Shown piece by piece: positions 1 through 8,850 of a stretch of 59,949 nucleotides of DNA. Numbering within the stretch: position 1 is the first letter of the stretch; each line of letters opens with the position of its first letter. The notes beneath the pieces are model-generated. The model saw only the letters and a program-made list of their open reading frames with translations, had not been told where the DNA came from and did not search any database. Source of the stretch: Rhodobacteraceae bacterium HLUCCA08 (GTDB lineage: Bacteria; Pseudomonadota; Alphaproteobacteria; Rhodobacterales; Rhodobacteraceae); assembly GCA_001314655.1 (NCBI GenBank), contig LJSF01000039.1, positions 67,763 to 127,711 of the forward strand, read 5' to 3'. Made by a program: the position numbers and the translations under genes.

Positions 1-417
1 GCGCCAGGCCGGATCGCCGCCGCGCCCGCCATCGTGCCAATCCTCCAGCCGCCGGAAATAGGGCAGCACGTCGGCAAAGCCCCAGCCGGTCGCGCCCATC
101 TCGGCCCAATGGTCGAAATCGCGGGCATGGCCGCGCACATAGATCATCCCGTTGATCGAGGACGACCCCCCCACCACCTTGCCCCGCGGCGCCGCGAGCC
201 GGCGTCCGCCCAGGTGCGGCTCGGGTTCGGTGCGATAGCCCCAATCGTACCGCGCCATGTTCATCGGATAGGACAGCGCGCCGGGCATGTTGATGAACGG
301 CCCGGCATCCGACCCGCCATGTTCGATCACCAGAACGTCGCGCCCGGCCTCGGCCAGCCGATAGGCCAGCGCACAGCCGGCGCTGCCGGCGCCCACGACG
401 ATGTAATCGGCCTCCAT
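1..417 (-). CDS. betA: Choline dehydrogenase (N-terminal part, runs off window)
   Basis: Only the first 139 codons lie in the window; the gene continues past its left edge. The product is a GMC-family FAD flavoprotein that oxidises choline to betaine aldehyde. The N-terminus ([18 protein letters not shown]) is the dinucleotide-binding GxGxxG fold, and further on [15 protein letters not shown] is the first GMC signature. It is the last visible gene of the betI-betC-betB-betA operon, 24 bp after betB. ATG at 417 is taken as the start; a GTG immediately upstream is possible. Choline dehydrogenase is favoured over other GMC alcohol oxidases because of the betB/betC/betI context. Confidence 0.93.
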   Translation of the reverse strand, partial: MEADYIVVGAGSAGCALAYRLAEAGRDVLVIEHGGSDAGPFINMPGALSYPMNMARYDWGYRTEPEPHLGGRRLAAPRGKVVGGSSSINGMIYVRGHARDFDHWAEMGATGWGFADVLPYFRRLEDWHDGGRGGDPAWR

Positions 418-441
418 CACGCCCCCCGCGCGCCCGCGGCG

Positions 442-1902
442 TCAGAACGGCGCATCGACATCCCCCATGGCGACATAGACCGCCTTGACCTGCGAATAAT
501 GCTCGATCGCCGCGCGGGCGTTCTCGCGCCCCACCCCGGACAGTTTCGAGCCGCCGAAGGGCATCTCGACCGGCGTCAGGTTATAGGTGTTGATCCAGCA
601 GGTTCCGGCCTGCAGCCGCGCCACCATCCGGTGGGCGCGCGCCAGGTCACGGGTGAACACGCCCGCCGCGAGGCCGAATTCGGTGGCATTGGCGCGGGCC
701 AGCACCTCGTCCTCGGTGTCGAAATCCAGCACCGACATGACCGGGCCGAAGATTTCCTCGCGCGCGATCGCCATCTCGTCGGTCACGTCGGCAAAGAGCG
801 TCGGCTCCAGGAAATAGCCCGGCCCGACGACCCGGTTGCCGCCGGCGATCAGCCGCGCCCCCTCCTCGTGGCCCCTGGCGATATAGGCCAGGACGATGTT
901 CAGCTGGCCTTCGCTGACCATCGGGCCGAAATTCGTCGCCTCGTCCAGCGGATCGCCCAGCACCGCGCCGGTCAATCGCTTGGCCAGAAGGGACAGGAAC
1001 GCCTCCTTGATGCCGCGCTGGACGAAGACCCGCGTTCCGTTGGAACAGACCTGCCCCGAGGAATAGAAATTGCCATTTATCGCCGCCGAAACCGCGTTTT
1101 CCACCTCCGCGTCGTCGAAAATGATCAAGGGCGACTTGCCGCCCAGCTCCATCGTCACCGATTTGATCCCCGCAGCGGCGGCGGCATAGACCTTGCGCCC
1201 GGTCGGCACCGATCCGGTCAGCGACACTTTCGCCACGCGCGGGTCGGTGACCAGCGCCGCGCCGACCTCGCCCGCGCCTTGCAGCACGTTGAACAGCCCC
1301 GGCGGCGCCCCGGCCTCTAGAAGGATCTCGGCCAGTTTCAGTGCCGACAGCGGCGTCGTCTCCGAGGGTTTGAACACCATCGCATTGCCGCAGGCGAGCG
1401 CCGGCGCGGCCTTCCAGCAGGCGATCTGGATCGGGTAGTTCCAGGCCCCGATGCCGACGCAGACCCCCAGCGGTTCGCGCCGCGTATAGCTCCAGTCCTG
1501 ACCCAGTTGGCGGGTTTCTCCGCCCAGGTCGGCGGCGATCCCGCCGAAGAATTCCAGCGCATCGGCGCCGCTGGCCGCATCGGCCACCAGGGTTTCCTGC
1601 AACGGCTTGCCCGTATCCCAGGTCTCGATCACCGACAAGTCGCGGTTGCGTTCGCGCAGGATCTCGGCCGCCCGGCGCAGCACCCGGCCCCGCTCGGCCC
1701 CGGTCAGTGCGGCCCAATCGCCTTGCGCCCGCCGCGCCGCCTCGAGCGCGCGGTCGATCAGCGCCGGGGTCGCGGCATGGACATTGGCAAAGACCGCGCC
1801 GCTGGCCGGATGGATCACCGGGATCGGCGTGCCGCTGGCATCCTCGGCATAGCTGCCGTCGATGAAATGGCTGGCGGTGGGGATGGGGGCGGTTCGGGTC
1901 AT
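442..1902 (-). CDS. betB: Betaine-aldehyde dehydrogenase
   Basis: A 486-aa NAD(P)-dependent aldehyde dehydrogenase converting betaine aldehyde to glycine betaine, the osmoprotectant end product of this operon. Visible family features are the oxyanion Asn in AWNYP (about residue 155), the general base Glu in MELGGKSP (about 252) and the nucleophilic Cys in GQVCSNGTR (about 286). Length is normal for the family. The open frame runs upstream to 2262, but [16 protein letters not shown] is the natural N-terminus and begins 26 bp after the betC stop. It is cotranscribed with betC and betA. Confidence 0.95.
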   Translation of the reverse strand: MTRTAPIPTASHFIDGSYAEDASGTPIPVIHPASGAVFANVHAATPALIDRALEAARRAQGDWAALTGAERGRVLRRAAEILRERNRDLSVIETWDTGKPLQETLVADAASGADALEFFGGIAADLGGETRQLGQDWSYTRREPLGVCVGIGAWNYPIQIACWKAAPALACGNAMVFKPSETTPLSALKLAEILLEAGAPPGLFNVLQGAGEVGAALVTDPRVAKVSLTGSVPTGRKVYAAAAAGIKSVTMELGGKSPLIIFDDAEVENAVSAAINGNFYSSGQVCSNGTRVFVQRGIKEAFLSLLAKRLTGAVLGDPLDEATNFGPMVSEGQLNIVLAYIARGHEEGARLIAGGNRVVGPGYFLEPTLFADVTDEMAIAREEIFGPVMSVLDFDTEDEVLARANATEFGLAAGVFTRDLARAHRMVARLQAGTCWINTYNLTPVEMPFGGSKLSGVGRENARAAIEHYSQVKAVYVAMGDVDAPF

Positions 1903-1928
1903 GAGTTTTTCTGCCAAGATGAAGGGGG

Positions 1929-3431
1929 CTATTCGCCGCGCGGGAAGCGCTGGTTGTCCTCCAGCACGTTCAGGTCCATGTGGTTGCGCATGTAGCGTTC
2001 GGAGGCATCGCGCAACGGCTGGAAATCCCATGGAAAATAGGCGCCGTTGCGCAGCGCCTCGTAGACCACCCAGCGCCGGGCCTGGCTGGCGCGGACCTCG
2101 GCGTCGAAACGGTCGAGATCCCAGCGCGCGGCGGTCTCGGCCCGGAACCAGTCCCGCACCTCGGCCGCACCCGGGTCGGTCGCGCGATTGGTCAGTTCCT
2201 GCGGGTCGGCCTCCAGGTCGAACAGCTGTTCGGGATCCAGCGCGCAGGCGGTGTATTTCCACCGCCCCGCCCGCAGCGCCACCAGCGGCGCGTCAGAGCC
2301 TTCGGCGGCATATTCCATCGCCACCGGCCCGTGTTCGGACCCGGTCCCCGCCTCGACCAGGCTTTCGCCGTCGACCCAGGGCGCGATCTCGGACAGGTCG
2401 ATCCCGGCCAGCGAACACAGGGTCGGCGTCACGTCGAGGGTCGAGACGGGCTCATCCACCCGGCCGTGGCCCAGCTCCGGATCGGCGATCATCAGCGGCA
2501 CCCGGGCCGAACCGTCATGGAACGACATCTTGAACCACAGGCCCCGTTCGCCCAGCATGTCGCCGTGATCGGACAGAAACAGGATCGTCGCCTCCTGCCG
2601 GGTGTCGTCCAGCACCTGCAGGATCTGGCCGATCTTGTCGTCGAGGTAGCTGATATTGGCGAAATAGGCCCGGCGGGCGCGGGCGATGTGATCTTCGGTG
2701 ATGTCGTAGCTGCGCCAGTCATTGGCGTCGAACAGGCGCTTGGCGTGGGGGTCGTGATCCTCATAGGCCATGGCCGGCACCTGCGGCTGAAGATGCGCGC
2801 AATCTGCATAAAGGTCCCAGTATGTCCGCCGCGCCACGTAGGGATCATGCGGATGGGTGAAGCTGACGGTCAGGCACCAGGGCCGCGCATCGGCACCGCG
2901 CGACAGGTCATAAAGCTTGGCCATCGCGTGATGGGCGACCTCGTCGTCATATTCCATCTGGTTGGTGATCTCGGCCACGCCCGCCCCGGTGACCGAGCCG
3001 AGGTTGTGATACCACCAGTCGATCCGCTGCCCCGGTTTGCGGTAGTCGGGCGTCCAGCCGAAATCGGCCGGGTAGATATCGGTGGTCAGCCGCTCTTCGA
3101 ACCCGTGCAGCTGGTCGGGGCCGACGAAATGCATCTTGCCCGACAGCGCCGTGTGCCAGCCGGCCCGGCGCAGGTGATGGGCATAGGTCGGGATGTCCGA
3201 CCGGAACTCGGCCGCGTTGTCATAGACCCCGCTGCGCGAGGGCAATTGCCCCGACATGAACGATGCCCGCCCCGGCGCGCACAGCGGGCTGGCGGTGTAG
3301 CAGGTGGAAAACCGCACCGACCTTGCCGCCAGCCGATCCAGGTTCGGGGTGTGCAGCCAGGGCGCGGGGCCATCGGGGAACAGCGTTCCGTTCAGCTGAT
3401 CCACCATCAATATCAGGAAGTTACGTGGCAT
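1929..3431 (-). CDS. betC: Choline-sulfatase
   Basis: A 500-aa type I sulfatase that hydrolyses choline-O-sulfate to choline and sulfate, feeding the dehydrogenases downstream. The formylglycine-forming core is CAPGR at about residues 51-55 ([13 protein letters not shown]), so Cys51 is the residue expected to be oxidised. Metal ligands are visible in [10 protein letters not shown] near the N-terminus and in [15 protein letters not shown]. The start [12 protein letters not shown] at 3431 is chosen over an upstream in-frame Met because this is where the sulfatase fold begins. It overlaps the betI stop by 11 bp, implying translational coupling. Confidence 0.95.
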   Translation of the reverse strand: MPRNFLILMVDQLNGTLFPDGPAPWLHTPNLDRLAARSVRFSTCYTASPLCAPGRASFMSGQLPSRSGVYDNAAEFRSDIPTYAHHLRRAGWHTALSGKMHFVGPDQLHGFEERLTTDIYPADFGWTPDYRKPGQRIDWWYHNLGSVTGAGVAEITNQMEYDDEVAHHAMAKLYDLSRGADARPWCLTVSFTHPHDPYVARRTYWDLYADCAHLQPQVPAMAYEDHDPHAKRLFDANDWRSYDITEDHIARARRAYFANISYLDDKIGQILQVLDDTRQEATILFLSDHGDMLGERGLWFKMSFHDGSARVPLMIADPELGHGRVDEPVSTLDVTPTLCSLAGIDLSEIAPWVDGESLVEAGTGSEHGPVAMEYAAEGSDAPLVALRAGRWKYTACALDPEQLFDLEADPQELTNRATDPGAAEVRDWFRAETAARWDLDRFDAEVRASQARRWVVYEALRNGAYFPWDFQPLRDASERYMRNHMDLNVLEDNQRFPRGE

Positions 3432-4002
3432 TGTTGATCTCCGCCTCCAGGGCCAGCAGGACGTCTGCCGTCGCACCCGGCCCGCGTGGGCCCGCGCCCG
3501 ACAGACCGGTGCGCAGATAAAGCCCGTCGATCAGCGCCGCAATCCGGTCCGCGATCCCGGGCGCCGCCGTGCCGCAGATCGGGCGCAGGCCATGGACCAG
3601 GTTCGATCGCAGACGGCCCTGATAGACCGCCAGCAACCGCGCCGCAGCCGGGCTTTTCTGCGCCAGAACGTAGAAGTGCAGCCAGGCGGCGATGGTGGCG
3701 GGGCGGAAGTTCGACTCCGAAAATCCCGCCCGGATCACCGCCTCGACCCGGTCGCGCGGGGATTTCGCCATCACCAGCGCGCCGCGCACCTCGGCGCCGT
3801 AGACCGACAGGATATGCCGCATCGCGGCCAGGAAGATCTCGTCCTTGGATCCGAAATAATGATGCGCCAGCGCGCTCGACATGCCCGCCCGCTTGGCGAT
3901 CCGCGCCACCGTGACCTCGAGCGAGCCTTCGGCCCCGATCTCTTCGATCGTGGCTTTCACCAGCGCCGCGCGGCGTATAGGCTCCATCCCGAGCTTGGGC
4001 AT
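3421..4002 (-). CDS. betI: TetR-family choline-responsive repressor BetI
   Basis: A 193-aa TetR-family regulator. The N-terminal helix-turn-helix is visible at IAKRAGMSSALAHHYFGSK (about residues 35-53), followed by DEIFLAAMRHIL, and the C-terminal half is the ligand-binding helical bundle. BetI proteins repress choline uptake and oxidation genes and are relieved by choline. It is the first gene of the leftward bet operon and is divergent from choX, with a TetR-type inverted repeat at 4047-4060 in between that could control both directions and itself. Confidence 0.92.
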   Translation of the reverse strand: MPKLGMEPIRRAALVKATIEEIGAEGSLEVTVARIAKRAGMSSALAHHYFGSKDEIFLAAMRHILSVYGAEVRGALVMAKSPRDRVEAVIRAGFSESNFRPATIAAWLHFYVLAQKSPAAARLLAVYQGRLRSNLVHGLRPICGTAAPGIADRIAALIDGLYLRTGLSGAGPRGPGATADVLLALEAEINNAT

Positions 4003-4046
4003 GTCATCCCCGAAAAGACTTGCCCGAAGACACTAGAGGGTTCTTT

Positions 4047-4060
4047 ATTGACTGGTCAAT
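4047..4060. promoter_or_regulatory. Probable BetI operator
   Basis: ATTGACTGGTCAAT is a 6-bp inverted repeat (ATTGAC/GTCAAT) around a 2-bp centre, AT-rich in otherwise GC-rich DNA, in the middle of the 92-bp betI-choX divergent region. TTGACT/TTGACC on either strand could double as -35 elements. Assignment to BetI is by position and by the usual symmetry of TetR operators. Confidence 0.7.
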
Positions 4061-4094
4061 CAACAAAAAGACCGACAACAGGGAGACAACGGCA

Positions 4095-5024
4095 ATGACG
4101 ATGAAATCCACCCTTTCGGTGCTGGCGATCTGCGCCGCCGGCGCCGCGCATGCGGATTGCGACACGGTGACCTTTTCGGATGTCGGCTGGACCGACATCA
4201 CCGCCACCACCGCCGCCACGACCTTCGTGCTCGAGGCGCTGGGCTATGCGACCGACATCAAGGTCCTGTCGGTGCCGGTCACCTATACCTCGCTGGCCGA
4301 GGGCGACGTGGACGTGTTCCTGGGCAACTGGATGCCGACGATGGAGGCCGACATCGCCCCCTATCGCGAGGCCGGCACGGTCGACACCGTCCGCGCCAAC
4401 CTGGAAGGCGCGAAATACACCCTGGCCACAAATGCCGCGGGGGCCGCGCTGGGGATCGGCGATTTCGCCGATATCGCAGAGGCGGTCGAGGCGCTGGACG
4501 GGCAGATCTACGGGATCGAGCCGGGCAATGACGGCAACCGGCTGATCATCGACATGATCGCGGCCGATGCCTTCGGCCTGGGCGCCGCCGGCTTCGACGT
4601 GGTCGAAAGCTCGGAGGCCGGGATGCTGGCGCAGGTCGCCCGCGCCTCGGAACGGGACGAACCGATCGTGTTCCTGGGCTGGGAACCGCACCCGATGAAC
4701 GCCAATTTCGACCTGACCTACCTGGCCGGCGGCGATGATTGGTTCGGCCCCGACCTGGGCGGCGCGACGGTCTATACCAATACCAGCGCCGGCTTTGTCG
4801 AGACCTGCCCGAATGTCGGCGCGCTGCTGGGCAACCTCGAATTCTCCCTGGCCATGGAGAACGAGATCATGGGCGCGATCCTGGACCAGGGCCAGGAGCC
4901 GGCCGATGCCGCCAGCGCCTGGCTGGCCGCCAATCCCGAGGTGCTGCAGACCTGGCTGGACGGCGTGACCACCAGGGATGGCGGCGACGGGCTGGTCGCG
5001 GTCCTGTCCGCGCTCGGCCTCTGA
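4095..5024 (+). CDS. choX: Choline ABC transporter, periplasmic binding protein
   Basis: A 309-aa substrate-binding protein of the glycine-betaine/choline (OpuAC-like) class. The signal peptide is MKSTLSVLAICAAGAAHA with probable cleavage before DCDTV. The mature part opens with VTFSDVGWTDI and contains FLGNWMPTMEAD and FLGWEPHPMNANF, the Trp-rich segments that form the quaternary-amine cage in this family. The start at 4095 has a GGGAG ribosome site about 9 nt upstream; an upstream in-frame Met at 4020 would lack a signal peptide. First gene of choXWV, divergent from betI. Confidence 0.94.
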   Translation: MTMKSTLSVLAICAAGAAHADCDTVTFSDVGWTDITATTAATTFVLEALGYATDIKVLSVPVTYTSLAEGDVDVFLGNWMPTMEADIAPYREAGTVDTVRANLEGAKYTLATNAAGAALGIGDFADIAEAVEALDGQIYGIEPGNDGNRLIIDMIAADAFGLGAAGFDVVESSEAGMLAQVARASERDEPIVFLGWEPHPMNANFDLTYLAGGDDWFGPDLGGATVYTNTSAGFVETCPNVGALLGNLEFSLAMENEIMGAILDQGQEPADAASAWLAANPEVLQTWLDGVTTRDGGDGLVAVLSALGL

Positions 5025-5031
5025 GGCTGCT

Positions 5032-5059
5032 GCAGGGCGCCCGATCGCGGGTGCCCTGC
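5032..5059 (+). promoter_or_regulatory. G+C hairpin between choX and choW
   Basis: GCAGGGC (5032-5038) pairs perfectly with GCCCTGC (5053-5059), with further pairing inside the loop. It starts 7 bp after the choX stop and has no T-run, so it is more likely a 3'-end stabiliser or partial attenuator that keeps the binding protein more abundant than the permease. The same arrangement follows two other binding-protein genes in this window. Confidence 0.6.
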
Positions 5060-5073
5060 TCCGCGCCCGGACG

Positions 5074-6111
5074 ATGAATGTTCTTCAGGCCCTCGCAGAC
5101 GCCGTGGTGGCGATCTTCAACGCGCTGATCTGGTGCGTTCAGACGCTGTGGGATTTCGTGCTGTGGCTGGGCCCGGCGCTGTGGTGGTTCATCCAGTGGC
5201 TGCCGCAACGCCTGCTGGGCCGCACCGACGAGAAATTGCCCGTGGGCGAGGCTGCAAGCCGCGCCTTCGAATATGTCCGGGACGGTGCAGAGGTCTTTCT
5301 GGATGGCTTTTCCGACGCGACCGAGGCGGCGATCGAGGTGATCAACGCGGCCCTTCTGCGCCCGCCCGGCACCAACTGGCTGTCGGGCCGCCTGTTCGAC
5401 CCCTACCTGGCCTGGTGGACCGAAACCACCCATGCCGTCCTGGTCATCGGCCTGCTGGCGGCGCTGGCGGCGCTGTTGCAACGGCGCTGGCTGCCGCCGG
5501 TCCTGGTGGTGATCGGCTTCCTGTTCATCCTCGACCAGGGCTATTGGGAGGAAACCACCGAAAGCCTGACCCTGGTGCTGTCGGCCTGCCTGGTCTGCAT
5601 GGGCATCGGCGTGCCGATCGGCATCTATGCCGCCCATCACCCCCGGGTCTATGCGGTGATGCGTCCGATCCTGGACCTGATGCAGACCCTGCCGACCTTC
5701 GTCTACCTGATCCCGGCGATCGTGTTCTTCGGCATCGGCATGGTGCCGGGCCTGGTGGCCACGGTGATCTTCGTGCTGCCCGCCCCGATCCGGCTGACCC
5801 ACCTGGGGATCAGTTCGACCCCCACCGCCCTGACCGAGGCCGCCGATGCCTTTGGCGCCACGCCCCGGCAGAAGCTGTGGAAGGTCGAGCTGCCCGCGGC
5901 CCTGCCGCAGATCATGACCGGGCTCAACCAGACGATCATGCTGTCGCTGTCGATGGTGGTGATCGCCGCGCTGGTCGGCGCCGACGGTCTGGGCGTGCCG
6001 GTGGTGCGCGCACTGAACACCGTCGATACCGCCCGCGGGTTCGAATCCGGGCTGATCATCGTGGTCGTGGCCATCGTGCTGGACCGGATGCTGCGGGTCG
6101 ACCGCAAATGA
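5074..6111 (+). CDS. choW: Choline ABC transporter, permease
   Basis: A 345-aa inner-membrane permease of the ProW/OpuAB type. There is an N-terminal hydrophobic segment (WDFVLWLGPALWWFIQWL), a cytoplasmic stretch, then the transmembrane core. The ATPase-docking EAA loop is EAADAFGATPRQKLWKVELP at about residues 252-271. MNVLQALADAV at 5074 is the natural start, 49 bp after choX; the frame is open further upstream only by chance. Its stop overlaps the choV start in an ATGA, so translation is coupled. Confidence 0.94.
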   Translation: MNVLQALADAVVAIFNALIWCVQTLWDFVLWLGPALWWFIQWLPQRLLGRTDEKLPVGEAASRAFEYVRDGAEVFLDGFSDATEAAIEVINAALLRPPGTNWLSGRLFDPYLAWWTETTHAVLVIGLLAALAALLQRRWLPPVLVVIGFLFILDQGYWEETTESLTLVLSACLVCMGIGVPIGIYAAHHPRVYAVMRPILDLMQTLPTFVYLIPAIVFFGIGMVPGLVATVIFVLPAPIRLTHLGISSTPTALTEAADAFGATPRQKLWKVELPAALPQIMTGLNQTIMLSLSMVVIAALVGADGLGVPVVRALNTVDTARGFESGLIIVVVAIVLDRMLRVDRK

Positions 6112-7118
6112 GCATGGTCGAGTTCGACAATGTCTCCATCGTCTTCGGCGACAAGCCCGCCGCGGCGCTGCCGCTGATGGACCAGGGGCTCGACCGGGCC
6201 GAGATCCAGCGCCGCACCAATCAGATCCTCGGCGTCCACGATTGTTCGCTCTCGGTCGAGCAGGGCGAGATCCTGGTGCTGATGGGTCTGTCCGGCTCGG
6301 GCAAATCCACCCTGCTGCGCGCGGTCAACGGGCTGAACCCGGTGATCCGGGGCGAGGTGCGCATCGACGAGGACGGCGCCAAGGTCAGCGTCACCCATGC
6401 CGAGGCCACGACCCTGCGCCGCCTGCGCCGCAAACGGGTGGCGATGGTGTTCCAGCAATTCGGCCTGCTGCCCTGGCGCAGCGTGCGCGACAATGTCGGG
6501 CTGGGGCTGGAACTGGACCGGATGGACCGCGCCGCGCGCCTCAGGAAAATCGACCAGCAGCTTGATCTGGTTGGCCTTTCCGACCGCGCCGATGCCCTGG
6601 TCGGAGAGCTGTCGGGCGGCATGCAACAGCGCGTCGGCCTGGCCCGCGCCTTTGCCACCGATGCGCCGATCCTGCTGATGGACGAACCGTTCTCGGCGCT
6701 CGACCCGCTGATCCGCACCCGGCTGCAGGACGAATTGCTGGATCTGCAGCGCCGGCTGGGCCGGACCATCGTCTTTGTCAGCCACGACCTGGACGAGGCC
6801 TTCAAGATCGGCAACCGGATCGCGATCATGGAGGGCGGGCGGATCGTCCAGCTGGGCACCCCGCGGCAGATCTTTTCCGACCCGGTCAACGATTACGTCG
6901 CCGATTTCGTCGCCAACATGAACCCGCTGGGCGTGCTGACCGCCCGCGACGTGATGGAGCCGGGCACCGGCGGCGCCACGATCGATGCCGAAACCCCGGT
7001 GCGCGACGTGATCGACCGGCTGAGCGCCGAGGGCATGTTGACCGTATGCGACGGCGAAACCCCGATCGGGCGGGTCAGCCATGACAGCCTGGTGCGGCAC
7101 CTGTCGGACAAGACCTGA
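6108..7118 (+). CDS. choV: Choline ABC transporter, ATP-binding protein
   Basis: A 336-aa ATPase. Walker A is GLSGSGKST (about residues 60-68), the signature is LSGGMQQRVGLARA, Walker B is ILLMDEPFSALD, and the H-loop is FVSHDLDEA. The N-terminal extension before Walker A (LPLMDQGLDRAEIQRRTN) is typical of ProV/ChoV proteins. The C-terminal 70 residues (LTARDVMEPGTGG onwards) resemble one CBS-like unit rather than the usual pair, so osmotic sensing by tandem CBS is doubtful. It completes choXWV for choline import. Confidence 0.94.
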   Translation: MSMVEFDNVSIVFGDKPAAALPLMDQGLDRAEIQRRTNQILGVHDCSLSVEQGEILVLMGLSGSGKSTLLRAVNGLNPVIRGEVRIDEDGAKVSVTHAEATTLRRLRRKRVAMVFQQFGLLPWRSVRDNVGLGLELDRMDRAARLRKIDQQLDLVGLSDRADALVGELSGGMQQRVGLARAFATDAPILLMDEPFSALDPLIRTRLQDELLDLQRRLGRTIVFVSHDLDEAFKIGNRIAIMEGGRIVQLGTPRQIFSDPVNDYVADFVANMNPLGVLTARDVMEPGTGGATIDAETPVRDVIDRLSAEGMLTVCDGETPIGRVSHDSLVRHLSDKT

Positions 7119-7182
7119 GCCCCCGGGGCTTGCACCCGGCGCCCCGCTCTGACCCTATGGCGACAGTGGTCGCGGGGTGACG

Positions 7183-8832
7183 ATGCCGAAAAATCCGTTT
7201 GTCCTGATGGGCATATCCATCCTGGCCTATTCGCTGTTCCCGCTGGTCGGGGCGCTGGGCGTGTCGGGCCTGCACCCGTTCCTGTTTGCCGGCGCCAGCC
7301 ATGTGGTCGCCTTCGCGACCTTCCTTGCCATTCTCGCCCTGCGCCGCGGCGGGATGGCCCAGGCGCGCCGGGCGCTGGGGCTGTTCCGGACCGACCGGCG
7401 GGTGCGGTTCAGCGCGCTGGCCGATGGCATCCTCAACCTGGCCAGCCATTTCCTGCTGTTCGCCGCCTTCGCCCATACCAGCGAAAGCGCCGCGACGATC
7501 CTGTTCGAAAGCTGGCCGCTGTTCGGCATGCTGGCCACGGTGGTGCTGATGCGCGACCTGTTCGGCGCGGTGCAGCGGCGCAGCCTGATGTTGGGCGCGG
7601 TGGCCTTTCTGGGGCTGGCGCTGGTGGTCTGGTCGGGCCGCGATCCGCAGGCGGCCAGCGGCGGCGGCGCGATGATCGGAACGGCGCTGGCGCTGGCGGC
7701 GGCGCTGACCATGGCGCTCAGCGTCGCCGCGATCGTCCGGTTGCGCCTGGCCCTGGGCGAACAGGCGGATCTGGACAATGTCCCCTTCCTGCCCAACCTG
7801 CTGTCCAAGGGCTGCGCGTCGCTCGCCTTTCTGGTGGCGATGGCGTTGTGGCCCGACCGCGCGGCGCAGGCGGCCTTCGTCACGCCGCCGGCCCTGTGGG
7901 TGCTGTTCAACGGCGTGGTGATCGTGTCGGTCGGCTCGCTCGCCTATCAGGAGGCGCTGGCGCTGGGCCGCCGGACCGAGGTGATCCTGATGTGGTATCT
8001 GACGCCGCTGCTGGCAGTGGTCTGGCTGGCCGCCTTCGGCATCAGCCCGATCACCGAAACCCTGATCCTTGGGGCGCTGTTCATCATCGCCGCCAACCTG
8101 CTGCTGAACACCGAGGCCGACCAGAGCCCGGCCTACCTGGCCGTGTTCTTCGCCGTGTCCGTCACCGGCACGCTGCTGCATTTCCTGCCGCCCCAGGCGC
8201 TGGGCGATTACCTGCCCGGCACCGGCCTGGTCGAACTCGTCAGCTTGCCGGTCAGCATCTTCGGCATCCTCACCGGTTTCACCCTGTCCCGGCAATTCGG
8301 CCGCCGGCAGGAACGCGAGGGATTGATCGCGCAGCTTCTGCCGGCCCTGGATGCCGAGGCGCGCAGGCATCTGCAGGCGCTGGTCGGCCAGGAGCGCCAA
8401 TCCATGGCCGACCGGTCCTATGCCGCGCTGTTCGCCCGCGCCGGCGGGCGCGATCCGGGCGTCGACATGGCGCTGCGAACCCTGCGGCTCAAGGTGACGC
8501 GGGCGGTGTCGCATGGCGAATTGCTGGTGCTCTGGTCGCTGGCGGGGCTGACCATGGTGGCGCTGGTGGCGTTCCGCCCGGCCGGCTTCGCCGGTGACCT
8601 GATCGCGGTGCTGACGGTCAGTTCGCTGGTCTATCTGTGCGTGCTGCAGTCCGCCCGGCGCGACCACGAATTGACCGATCTGATCGACCGGCTGGCCGAT
8701 CCGACCCTGCCGCCGGCCCGGTCGCGCCTGCTTGACCGGCGGGTCGGCGGCCTCACCCTGGCGGTGCTTTACCTGCTGCTCGGGCTGCTGTCGCTGGAGC
8801 GCGACGGGATCCTCGACCTGCTGGCCGGCTGA
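7183..8832 (+). CDS. DMT/EamA-like membrane transporter with extra C-terminal domain
   Basis: A roughly 549-aa membrane protein. The first 300 residues are a drug/metabolite-transporter-type ten-helix array (ILAYSLFPLVGALGVSGL, AATILFESWPLFGMLATVVLM, ILMWYLTPLLAVVWLAAFG). EamA proteins are usually about 300 aa, so the last 240 residues are an addition: two more membrane segments, a soluble helical stretch with QERQSMADRSYAALFARAG, then two or three C-terminal helices. Substrate is unknown. A GGGG ribosome site favours ATG at 7183 over GTG at 7177. It is convergent with the glutamate dehydrogenase gene. Confidence 0.8.
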   Translation: MPKNPFVLMGISILAYSLFPLVGALGVSGLHPFLFAGASHVVAFATFLAILALRRGGMAQARRALGLFRTDRRVRFSALADGILNLASHFLLFAAFAHTSESAATILFESWPLFGMLATVVLMRDLFGAVQRRSLMLGAVAFLGLALVVWSGRDPQAASGGGAMIGTALALAAALTMALSVAAIVRLRLALGEQADLDNVPFLPNLLSKGCASLAFLVAMALWPDRAAQAAFVTPPALWVLFNGVVIVSVGSLAYQEALALGRRTEVILMWYLTPLLAVVWLAAFGISPITETLILGALFIIAANLLLNTEADQSPAYLAVFFAVSVTGTLLHFLPPQALGDYLPGTGLVELVSLPVSIFGILTGFTLSRQFGRRQEREGLIAQLLPALDAEARRHLQALVGQERQSMADRSYAALFARAGGRDPGVDMALRTLRLKVTRAVSHGELLVLWSLAGLTMVALVAFRPAGFAGDLIAVLTVSSLVYLCVLQSARRDHELTDLIDRLADPTLPPARSRLLDRRVGGLTLAVLYLLLGLLSLERDGILDLLAG

Positions 8833-8850
8833 CCCCGTCGCGCCCGCCGC

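Noticed and set aside
34-1320. Long open frame (428 codons) on the plus strand opposite betA and betB
   Set aside because: Arg/His/Gly-rich composition typical of an antisense frame in GC-rich coding DNA; the minus strand encodes well-matched dehydrogenases. The many other long antisense frames were dropped for the same reason.
1903-2262. N-terminal extension of betB to 606 codons
   Set aside because: The added 120 residues lie within betC in another frame and are not aldehyde-dehydrogenase-like; [16 protein letters not shown] is the natural start.
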